A stretch of 64,000 nt of DNA from Mesostigma viride (Eukaryota; Streptophyta; Mesostigmatophyceae; Mesostigmatales; Mesostigmataceae): positions 3,268,049-3,332,048 of the forward strand of contig RPFO01000448.1 of the NCBI GenBank assembly GCA_009746045.1. The letters are read 5' to 3'. Below, piece by piece: positions 54,936 to 64,000 of this stretch; positions within the stretch are counted from its first letter, which is position 1, and each line of letters begins with the position of its first letter. The translations under genes were made by a program, and so were the position numbers. Below the pieces are notes generated by a model. It had not been told where the DNA came from. It was given only the letters and a program-made list of their open reading frames with translations, and did not search any database.

Positions 54936-55640
54936 GGCGGACATCAGTGCTGAAGCACCACACCACCTCCACCGCCTCCACCATCGCGGCACAGCTTTAA
55001 AAGCAGCAACAAACGCTCAACCTCCGCGAGGAGGCCGACATCACCAACCGGCCGATATCACCAAGCACCACACCACCTCCACCGCCTCCACCATCGCCGG
55101 GCACAGCTTAAGCGGCAACAAATGCTCGACCTCCGCGAGGAGGCCGACATCACCGCCGCCTCCACCTCCACTGCCACTGATTTCCGCCTCCACTGCCGAC
55201 ATCACACTCGAGGAGCTGGGCGGCCCAGCTCCTCGATTTCGACCATGCAGCGCCTTCAAGCCACCGCCACCGCCCTTGAGTGCTTGCATGGCACCGCCGG
55301 CCTCACCGCCCAGGCGGTGCATGAAGGACCTCGCTGCCCAGCCGGCACCTGCTGGGCCGGCCAGTGATGTTCCCTCACCACCCAGTGGGCGGCGGACTCG
55401 CTTTTAAAGCATCATACCACCTCCACCACCTCCACCATCGCGGCACAACTCAAGCAACAAGCCCTCGACCTTCGCGAGGCGGCCGAGCTCGACAAGCGCA
55501 GCCACAATGTCATCGTCAAGCACCTCGACCAGCCGGCAGGTACGTGAGACCCCGACGAGCCTCATCACGGCATTCTTGCCCCCATGCAACTCACTGGTGA
55601 GCTGGACATGTCGGCTATCCGCCTTCCCCGCGCGCGGGGT
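54936..55640 (+). mobile_element. Degenerate LINE ORF1 region, right of the giant element
   Basis: It starts with the GGCGG target copy and continues with repeated Thr/Ala-rich coding-like sequence (ACCACACCACCTCCACCGCC, three copies) and ACCTCCGCGAGGAGGCCGAC. A DLAAQPAPAGPA-like peptide matches the one left of the insertion. Many stops and shifts are present. Confidence 0.5.
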
Positions 55641-57712
55641 AATTAATTAATTAATTAATTAATAAGCACGTGACTGCGTCATGCGTGGGTGCCAATACAG
55701 AGTAAAGGAACCTTCAACCCTATATACACAGTGAGAAGGAGGGAGGGCGCCCTAGCTTCTCTCACTGCCGCAGGTGGGCAGGCCACAGAGCGCTCTCTCC
55801 ACGGCATCATTGGTGCCGGGGCGCAACACTGTGGGTGCAATACAACCAGTGCAATACCATAGGTAGGCTGACGCATAGCTTATGCTACACATGTGAGGTG
55901 GGCTCAAGACGTCGGCTAATTAAGGCGCAAGCTGATGGCCACAAGGTGCCAGATCGAGCTAATTGAAGGTACTATAACGCTGTGCGCTAATATCGTTTCA
56001 AGTGCTGTAATGCCTAAGCTATCCCATCATCGATTGCCCCCATCTAGACAACTAGCTGGAGTGCTCTATCCCGGGGATGAGCCCGGGGGGGCTTCCACAG
56101 TTTCTTGTTGACATAGAGGTCCCCGCCCCGCCAGTACACTTGGGGCTTCTCGGGGTTGGTCTTGTGGCGGATGTAGTCGGGCCACTGATCGCGGCGTTGC
56201 TGCTGCTGGGCTGGCGTCAGGTCGTCGTCAAGCGACCATGCAGGAGGTGTCCACCAGCTTCTTGCGGCGAGAGAGGAACCGAACTCGGGCTGTGATGTCG
56301 CTGAAGGTGAGGACCACTGGAGGGGGCCCAGCCTTGGCCCGTGGATGGGGCAGGCGGTAGGCGCGGCTGCAGTATCGCACCTGGCAGCTGCATGCGCGCC
56401 AAGAGCTGTTTCTTCAGCTCGTCGAGAAGAGAGTCTGGGGTCTCCTCCGGCAGCATGTCGAAGCGCCTGAGGATGACCCGGCAGCGGCGACGGTCGCGGT
56501 CAGCGGCCTCGCGGCGCGTGTCTTCCAGCTCCTGGAGCTTGGTGGTGATGGCGGTCGTGGTAGAGGATGCCTGGCTCTTGAGCAGGTCCGCCCAGGAGGC
56601 GCGAGTCGAGGGGTCATCGCTATAGCCCTACCAGCAGACCTGTTGGGCGGCGATGGTGGCCGTTTGCTCGGCGATCTCGGGGACCTGCGTGGCCAGGGCG
56701 TCTACCTTGGCAGCAACTGCCTCAAGTTTCACGGTGCCTTGGCCGACTCGGCCTTCCACCTGGTTAAGGCAGGTGGTCACAGTGGCTGCAGTGTGGCCTC
56801 GGAAACTTTGGTGGCAACATGTGCGCTTGCGTAGCAGTAAACTGAGGCTGCATGGAGCTTAAGGGCGACTCTGGCTTCAATGTTCTTGACCTTGGCCAAG
56901 AGAGTGTTGAGTGGGCCGTCAGGCGCGTTCAGGGCGGCGAGCTGCTCAGCCATCGGCGCCAGCTGCTCCGCCACTGCAGCTCGGATGGAGTCCGTGCTGG
57001 GGGAGGTGCTGCATCTCTGCGGGGATGCTGCAGCTGCTGTGGCTGCCCGTCTGCGCTCATGCAGGAGGCTCGGACTGAGGCCAGCGTAGCCAATCTGGGT
57101 GATGTCGTGGGCGTCGCAGCGCAGGTAGCTGCACATGATGACTGCCTTCAAGTACGCCTCCGGTTCTTGAAGCAGCCATTCCCAGGCGGGCTTGGTGACC
57201 TTGTCGCCAGGGCCGGTAGGCAGGAAAAGTTCGTCATGGCGGGCCAGGAACTTGATAACATCGTCACATTGTTCTTTCGTGAGCGTAAAGATTTCCAAGA
57301 TGCAAAAATCCCGCTGGCCGGCGCCGAAGCGGCGGACATCCCATTTGGTATGGGAAGTGCGGGTTTTCTTGGGAATGGGCGACGAATTTGGCGTAGAGCA
57401 CTGCGTCGAGGGAGGCAGACCGGGGGGGAGAGCTTCGATCAGGGCGAAAAGGTTGGCGTCCGCAGGAGTTGATGTCGCACGTGCTGCACTGTCGGGGGCC
57501 GGTGGGAATGCCGACGACAGCTTAAACTGGAAATGTTTGTCAAGGCTGCGTTTTGGTGGCATTTGCAAAATACTGCGTTTAATACAGCCGTAACCGATTA
57601 TACTAGCAGATGCGTCTTGAAAAGACGCATCTGATGCAAGTAGCCTAACTGAATTTGGGGCTCAGACGCAAAAGTTCTGAGCTCCGCCGTCAGCCATGTC
57701 CGCTCGTGGCTG
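55641..57712 (-). mobile_element. ORF1-only LINE copy, minus strand
   Basis: Reading from the right: a 5' monomer (GGCTGACGGCGGAGCTCAGA, AAGACGCATCTG), ORF1 from 57568 (MPPKRSLDKHFQFKL), the C-terminal ORF1 domain near 56456-56100 including YWRGGDLYVNKKLWKPP, a 3' UTR, and (TTAA)n at 55641-55663. No endonuclease or RT lies between ORF1 and the tail. Its 3' UTR lacks the CTCCC-CAAC-GGGAG hairpin seen in neighbours. Confidence 0.7.
56777..57568 (-). CDS. LINE ORF1 protein, N-terminal 263 residues
   Basis: The ORF begins MPPKRSLDKHFQFKLSS. It has a conserved block (TKWDVRRFGAGQRDFCILEI, TKPAWEWLLQEPEAYLK) paralleling HKWSKFLPGDG and DYRDTSWLYTC in the copy at 23539. A helical heptad segment follows (EQLAPMAEQLAALNAPDG). 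The frame breaks near 56800 before the C-terminal domain. Confidence 0.6.
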   Translation of the reverse strand: MQMPPKRSLDKHFQFKLSSAFPPAPDSAARATSTPADANLFALIEALPPGLPPSTQCSTPNSSPIPKKTRTSHTKWDVRRFGAGQRDFCILEIFTLTKEQCDDVIKFLARHDELFLPTGPGDKVTKPAWEWLLQEPEAYLKAVIMCSYLRCDAHDITQIGYAGLSPSLLHERRRAATAAAASPQRCSTSPSTDSIRAAVAEQLAPMAEQLAALNAPDGPLNTLLAKVKNIEARVALKLHAASVYCYASAHVATKVSEATLQPL

Positions 57713-58250
57713 GTGGCTTCGTCGTCAAAATTCTCTGGCGCGCGGGGTAAGCCTGGCCCGGCACGGCGGCACCTGTGCTCCTCACCTTTAAAGTACATGG
57801 TGGACAAGCTGGCGTTCCTTAAATGCCGCAAGAAGCTCTAGCTCGGAGACTCGCTTCACGCTGTCCAGACGATCGACGACTTGACCCTGGCCCAGCAACA
57901 GCGGCGACGCGAGCTATGGCCGACCTACCTTCAGCTCCGCGCAGGGGGGAAGCCGGTATATACTGGAAGGGGGCGGTCATCCACGTTGACCACAAGCTGG
58001 CTAGGGGGCTAGCCCTGGCAGGCCCCTCCTGCCACCTCAGACTAGGGAACATATACCAGTAGTGTAGATTAGTCAGGCTTAGCCTTGCATGTGGCTCACG
58101 CGCATGTGCGCCCATGATAATGGCCCCGACATGGATGATGCCTTCAGTATTCAGCCACGCCATGCCTACAATGGGACCTCCCATGGATGTTGCAGTCAGA
58201 ATTCAGCCATGCTATGCCTATGCGGCAGGGAGTTATACTCTCTGCTGAGA
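57713..58250 (+). mobile_element. LINE fragment, ORF1 C-terminal end and 3' UTR
   Basis: A + strand reading gives LAQQQRRRELW and IYWKGAVIHVDHKLARG, matching the end of the ORF1 domain of other copies. The 3' region runs into an AATTAATTAA tail at 58251-58271. It is 5' truncated and frameshifted. Confidence 0.5.
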
Positions 58251-59222
58251 TTCATTCATTAATTAATTAAACATGTGCTCCCGTTGGGGAGTCACGGAGC
58301 ACTGAAGTCCCCTGTGTGGGTCAGGGGAGGGTCCTCTCCTGAAGTCCCCTGTGTGTGCACTACAGGAGAAAGGGCAGAGACCCCCAGTCTCCTTCATGCC
58401 AAAGGCATGCATGCCACAGCTGCAATCGGGCGCGCTAGCTAAAAGGACAGGCTAACGATCCGGCAAACTGTGGGTGCAATAAGACCCATGTAAGCGTGGC
58501 ATAACAAGTATAGCGTGGGCAAGTAATCTGACCATAGCACGGGCGTAGCATGGCTGTACTAGAATTAGTAGGCTAAGGCTATGGCTGGTTGTGTACCGTG
58601 CGTTGGCGGCACTTGACTAGGTATGTTGGCACAGCTAGGCGAACATTCAAGGCATGGCTGCCTTAGCGGCAGTGACTCCAATGGTTACAACTGCTAGGGC
58701 TATTGCTAGCTATTCTAGCCCGCTGCGGGGGGCGTCCACATCTTGTGGTTGATCATCAGGTCCCCGCCCCTCCAGTACACCTTGGGCTTCTGGGGGTCCT
58801 GCATGCTCATGCATGGCGGAGGTATTCCAGCCACAGGTCGCGTCGCTGCTGTTGCTGAGCGGGGGTCAGGTCGTCATCCAGCGTCCAGGTGAGGTCGTGC
58901 AACCTCTTGCGACGAGCTAGCTAGAGAGGAACCGCTGCTTATCCTCAGGGGAGGGGAACTGAGGTGAGCAGGATTGGTGGGGGAGCCGCCTTGTCCCGTG
59001 AGTGGGGAAGGCGGTGGCACCCGCGCAGTTCTACCTCACCTACCCGGCCCATGAGGGTAAGAAGCTGGTTCTTGAGCTCGTCAGCAAGAGAGGTTGACGT
59101 CTCACCTGGCTTCTTGGGGAAGCGACGTAGCACCACTCGGCACTCGCGGCGAGCGCGGTCGGTGACCTCCCGTTGCTGGGCCTGGCGGTGGTCCTCCAGC
59201 TCCTCCCCATGCACACCTGGAA
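58251..59222 (-). mobile_element. 5'-truncated ORF1-only LINE, minus strand
   Basis: From 59214 leftward it encodes ELEDHRQAQQREVTDRARRE and the C-terminal ORF1 domain, nearly identical to 24460-24890. Then come YWRGGDLMINHKMWTPP, a 3' UTR with the CTCCCCAACGGGAG hairpin (about 58280-58293), and (TTAA)n. ORF1 joins the 3' UTR directly. The high identity to the copy at 23205 suggests both are young. Confidence 0.7.
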
Positions 59223-59328
59223 TTGTACTCCACCACTAGTACAAATTGACTTTTTTTCAACTTCGTTATTTTGTACCTCTCTTAGGTCCAAAGGTAGGAG
59301 GTAAGTGTCTCATCATGTTTTGACACCG

Positions 59329-59660
59329 TTGCACCGTTGCACCGTTGCACCGTTGCACCGTTGCACCATAAAACTACCATTTTATGATTTTGTATGGTGT
59401 CACGAGGTAACCTAACGTCCAATATTACTAATGTTATAATGTCCACAAGCACTGCCTAAAGTGGGGTGCCACTGTGCCACCGTTGCACCGTTGCACCGTT
59501 GCACCGTGCCACCATAAAACTACCATTTTATGATTTTGTATGGTGTCACGAGGTAACATAACGTCCAATACTAATGTTATATTGCCCACAAGCACTGCCC
59601 AACGTGGGATGCCACTGTGCCACCGTGCCACCGTGCCACCGTGCCACCGTGCCACCGTGA
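59329..59660. repeat. CACCGTTG tandem repeats in duplicated blocks
   Basis: CACCGTTG and CACCGTGC units flank an inverted CATAAAACTACCATTTTATG. The whole block of about 130 bp, with GATTTTGTATGGTGTCACGA, occurs twice. The same GTTGCACC repeat recurs in the foldback element at 63136. Confidence 0.8.
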
Positions 59661-59879
59661 CATGTCTTGACACACACATTAAAATCCGAAAACCCATTTT
59701 CTTCCCCTGGAAATTATTTGGAGAAGGAATAATGGTCAGTTTGACCTCAAATTTGGCACCAAGGTTCCTTATCAGATATCTTATGATGCCATGTGGTCAA
59801 AAAAAATTTTGGGAGTCGGCAGCATGGTAACATGGTGACATTTGCTAGCAAAGAATACCGTATTTTCAGCACTTTCTGG

Positions 59880-61000
59880 CATGTATGCATATATAAAGAC
59901 TCCAAATGAACTCAGTTGGGCCTGGGACTTTGCACATGTTCTAAACACATCCCATGCAGCATGCCCACAAAGTTGCAGGCTGGTTGGATGACAAATAGGT
60001 GACAAATGCTAGCATAAATACCCCCAAAATGCAGTTTTTCATGGTTTTTCAAGGGTTTTATCACACATATGCATACATAATGACTCCAAATGAACTCAGT
60101 TGGGCCTGGGACTTTGCACATGTTCTAAACACATCCCATGCAGCATGCCCACAAAGTTGCAGGCTGGTTGGATGACAAATAGGTGACTGATGGTAGCATA
60201 AATACCCCCAAAATGCAGTTTTTCATGGTTTTTCAAGGGTTTTATCACACATATGCATACATAATGACTCCAAATGAACTCAGTTGGGCCTGGGACTTTG
60301 CACATGTTCTAAACACATCCCATGCAGCATGCCCACAAAGTTGCAGGCTGGTTGGATGACAAATAGGTGACAAATGCTAGCATAAATACCCCAAGAATGC
60401 AGTTTTTCATGGTTTTTCAAGGGTTTTATCACACATATGCATACATAATGACACCAATAGAGCTCAGTTGGGCCTGGGACTTTGCACATGTTCTAAACAC
60501 ATCCCATGCAGCATGCCCACAAAGTTGCAGGCTGGTTGGATGACACTAGGTGACAAATGCTAGCATAAATACCCCCAAAATGCAGTTTTTCATGGTTTTT
60601 CAAGGGTTTTATCACACATATGCATACATAATGACTCCAAATGAACTCAGTTGGGCCTGGGACTTTGCACATGTTCTAAACACATCCCATGCAGCATGCC
60701 CACAAAGTTGCAGGCTGGTTGGATGACAAATAGGTGACAAATGCTAGCATAAATACCCCAAGAATGCAGTTTTTCATGGTTTTCCAAGGGTTTTATCACA
60801 CATATGCATACATAATGACACCAATAGAGCTCAGTTGGAGCTGGAACTTTGCACATGTTCTAAACACATCCCATGCAGCATGCCCACAAAGTTGCAGGCT
60901 GGTTGGATGACAAAATGGTGACTGATGGTAGCGAACCCCCCCCCCAAATGCAGTTTTTCTTGGTTTTCCAAGGTTTCCAACACATGGGTGCCTATATCAA
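59880..61000. repeat. 184-bp satellite, about six copies
   Basis: Units contain ACTCAGTTGGGCCTGGGACT, TGCACATGTTCTAAACACAT and TTTTTCATGGTTTTTCAAGG. Start points at 59912, 60096, 60280, 60647 and 60831 give a 184-bp period. The last copy is diverged, and further decayed sequence runs to about 61150. Repeated 69-residue minus-strand ORFs are shadows of it. Confidence 0.93.
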
Positions 61001-61350
61001 TGAACTCAGTCAAGCCTAGAAATTTGCACAGCTCATAAAAACATCTATGTTAACTGCCCACAAGAAATTCAGACTGTTTGCATGACAAATAGGTGACAGA
61101 TGCTAGCAAACATAGCACAAAAATGGCAGTTCCTAGTAATTGTTTTTCGTGGGTTTCATCCCATAGTTGAATGTCAACCATTCCAGTTTGGGATATATAG
61201 TCAGGTTCCCAACAACACATCTAGATGATATATTATGTGATATTGCAGGAAGGCAGACTTAGGGGCACACGCCCATGATACAACGTCAACATGTACATCA
61301 ACAACACACACGTAACTTAGCTAATCATCATAATAAAAAGCACACCTTCC

Positions 61351-61581
61351 CCACCCACCCACCCACCCACCCACCCACCCACCCACCCACCCACCCACCC
61401 ACCCACCCACCCACCCACCCACCCACCCACCCACCCACCCACCCACCCACCCACCCACCCACCCACCCACCCACCCACCCACCCACCCACCCACCCACCC
61501 ACCCACCCACCCACCCACCCACCCATATAACCACGCACGCACGCACGCACGCACGCACGCACGGACGGACGGACGGACGGA

Positions 61582-61659
<78 letters not shown>

Positions 61660-61802
61660 CATGCCCTCCCTTCCTCCCTCCTCCTCCCTCCCTCCCTCCC
61701 TCCCTCCCTCCCTCCCTCCCTCCCTCCCTCCCTCCCTCCTCCCTCCCTCCCTCCCTCCCTCCCTCCCTCCCTCCCTCCCTCCCTCCCTCCCTCCCTCCCT
61801 CC
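61351..61802. repeat. Tetranucleotide blocks (ACCC)n (ACGC)n (ACGG)n (CTCC)n
   Basis: (ACCC)n at 61351-61524, (ACGC)n to 61560, (ACGG)5 to 61580, (ACGC)n to 61656 and (CCCT)n at 61665-61802. Long periodic ORFs here are artefacts. Confidence 0.97.
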
Positions 61803-63135
61803 CCACCACACCATCCAAGGCTGCCTGCCTCCTGTGTGTCTTCCAGGTCCAGACCAGCCTGACCTGGTAGTGTCGTCAGCTTGCGAGCGTTCCCACGTGC
61901 CTACCTATGTGGCTGGCAACATGCGTAAACCCATTCATGCATGCGTGCATGCACGCATGCGACCATATTTGAACATATCTGTCCAGGCCTGCCAAAACAT
62001 GACCATGCAAAGATACACGCAAACTAGCGTACCAGCGGCAAGCATGTGTGCAAATATAAACGGCTGTTCGCCTGCCCCTCTGCCTGCACTTCATCCTGCC
62101 TGTCAGTATGTCTGCCGACACAGGATGCAGGAGGGAGGCCGCCTTCCACAGGCTAATCCCACCAAGGAAATGAAATAAAGCGCATAAAAGCAAAGCAACC
62201 AACAGCAAGAGGCAAAAGGTTACATAGATGAATGCCACATGCAAGACGTATGGACAACATGACACTCAAGGCGCCATAATACCCTGAGCATCCATAACAT
62301 TGACGCAGTCAGGTGCGGCAATTTATCAATGCAGGTGTTTGCGGCCGTCGAATCCACGGCAGCGGTGCCAGACGGAAGGACAGCACACATCCTAGGTCCC
62401 GCAAAGAATTTCTTCAGCGGCCACCGACAGCACCGGAAAATAAAATTCCAGCAAGAAACGCAACAAATAATAACAAACCCTGACTAGACCTCCATTTTCA
62501 ACCACCCTATCACCCTAAACCAGAACTGCGGCTCACCAGATGCTCCGGAGGTCAAGCAGTATCCAGTTTTCACTTACGCACGTTTCCGCAGTATTCTCAC
62601 GGCATTCCCACCGGCAGCTACCTCGGTCCGCCCCAAAAATGCTGTACGATGGAGCCCATGGATGTATCCCGCATTCGACGCCTTTTTGAAGTGATCGCGT
62701 CACGTAGGCAGCTGTAGGCACACGATTCACACGATTCCGGATAGCCCAGTTTTTCATACTTTGATCATCGCAATCGGTCGCTATATGCATGACTCCAACC
62801 TCAGCGTGGAGCGATGCAGACTGAGAAATGTAGCAATTATACACATAAGCACGAGATTTTATCACAGATTTCTTTCTGAAACGATTGTTTTCGCAGCAAG
62901 AATGGGAAATGCCGTCTCCATAGCTCCACGAGCTGACGACCTCGCCATCATACTAATGAAGTGAGTTGCATGTACTAATTACTCGCGTCGTTAGTGCTTT
63001 CGGATCGGATTTGGTCGGGTACGAATTGTCACTAATCAGTATCCGACCAGATTTCTCGGGTAAACCGTACTAATGAACCGAAAATTGTCACTAATTGAGG
63101 TGCCGAAATCACTAAGGAAGTGAGCTGACCCTGTA
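61803..63135. other. Anonymous sequence, no gene recognised
   Basis: No long open frame with convincing composition is present. CTTCCAGGTCCAGACCAG at 61841 and TGCAGGTGTTTGCGGCC at 62332 look like acceptors followed by short open stretches and could be exons of a gene extending out of the window, but nothing identifies them. Confidence 0.3.
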
Positions 63136-63617
63136 AAGACCAAATGGTGGTGGCACGGAGTACAAAATTAATGGTGGTGGCACGCCGCCATTGTTGTTGT
63201 TGTTGTTGTGTCCCACGCCGCACACCGGTGGAGTACAATTTGGTGGTGGCACGGTGTGCCGGTGCAACGGTGCAACGGTGCAACGGTGCAACGGTGCAAC
63301 GGTGCAACGGCCAGTGATTGGCCCGTTGCTGATTTTCTGATATGCAGCCTAGTAAAAATTGGCCGCAAATCTTGTGCCCACGTGCGACCGGACGAATTTG
63401 CGGCCAATTTTTATTAGGCTGCATGTCAGCAAATCAGCAACGGGCCAATCACTGGCCGTTGCACCGTTGCACCGTTGCACCGTTGCACCGTTGCACCGGC
63501 ACACCGTGCCACCACCAAATTGCACCGGTGTGCGGCGTGGGACACAACAACAACAACAACAATGGCGGCGTGCCACCACCATTAATTTTATACTCCGTGC
63601 CACCACCATTTGGTCTT
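63136..63617. mobile_element. 482-bp foldback element (near-perfect hairpin)
   Basis: AAGACCAAATGGTGGTGGCA on the left is matched by its inverse at the right end, 63617. The arms continue inward through (GTT)n/(AAC)n, CCCACGCCGCACACCGG, (GGTGCAAC)n and GGCCAATTTTTATTAGGCTG to a centre near 63376. Arms are about 230 bp with few mismatches. No ORF is significant. Confidence 0.8.
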
Positions 63618-64000
63618 CACATGTAGGGGATATCGGAAAGCACCAGCGCTGTGTGTTTTGTTTACTCATGTCGTGTGCTCAACCAGCCATCCTTTATTTC
63701 CCTATGATGCATGTTTGCGGAATTCTGGCAACCTGCCATGTGGCACATGGCCAAACTCCTCAATGTCAGGGGTGCGAGGGGTTGTTTGTCAAGAGGATAG
63801 ACACACGCACATGCTCAACAACTCTTGCTCCAATGCCACTGCCACTCACCCAGAAACTCGGGCACAACCACGCACGATCGCTAAGCTGCTAGCCAGAATC
63901 GCAGTCCTCGCCAAAGTGAGGGATGGGGCACCAGCTAGTTTGGCAGTCTGGTGGCTGAGGACGAGCAGGAGTTGAATGACATTTCTGAAGCAAGTAGTCA
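63618..64000. other. Window end, no feature recognised
   Basis: About 380 bp without a recognised gene or repeat. Open frames on the + strand up to 121 codons have no recognised similarity. Confidence 0.3.

Noticed and set aside
61275-61870. Repetitive ORFs of PTHP, ARTH and LPPS type
   Set aside because: Products of tetranucleotide repeats only.

Overview
The window is nuclear DNA from an intron-rich eukaryote with a bloated, repeat-laden genome. Evidence is canonical GT-AG introns, phase-consistent exons, LINE retrotransposons, several classes of TIR DNA transposon and many micro- and minisatellites. No rRNA gene, convincing tRNA gene, CRISPR array or bacterial-style operon is visible. A large-genome alga of the green lineage or a similar protist would fit, but the species cannot be read from the sequence.

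Layout. (1) 52-20106 (+) is a complete THOC1/HPR1-like gene, subunit 1 of the THO/TREX mRNA-export complex. It is assembled here as 20 exons giving 600 codons, with introns inflated by simple repeats and by copies of its own exon ends. (2) 20600-26297 is a stack of LINE copies on both strands. They share a 3' hairpin and (TTAA)n tails, and several contain only ORF1. (3) 26298-54935 is the main discovery candidate: a 28,638-bp DNA transposon with terminal inverted repeats and a 5-bp target duplication (GGCGG), inserted in an old LINE. (4) 54936-59222 holds more LINE copies. (5) 59329-61802 contains tandem repeats, including a 184-bp satellite and tetranucleotide arrays. (6) 61803-64000 is mostly anonymous sequence with a 482-bp foldback element.

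The giant element carries two long divergent genes. On the + strand, a four-exon gene (49141-53228, 1000 codons) encodes a protein with a Cys-rich region and an RNase-H/DDE-like region, the candidate transposase. A small ORF (54050-54487) follows it. On the - strand, one very long gene (about 44003 to 26591) of unknown function is broken by two younger transposons: a 7,191-bp CACTA-type element (31784-38974) and a 1,700-bp piggyBac-type element (28949-30648). Removing each insertion with one target duplication rejoins the reading frame, so what look like three separate genes are one. Frameshifts at G-runs and in a purine tract suggest this copy of the long gene is decayed, or that the assembly has indel errors. 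A dyad-symmetric motif (GGTCTCGCTGCAGCGAGACC and variants, about 25 copies) lies in the introns and spacers of both genes and was not seen outside the element.
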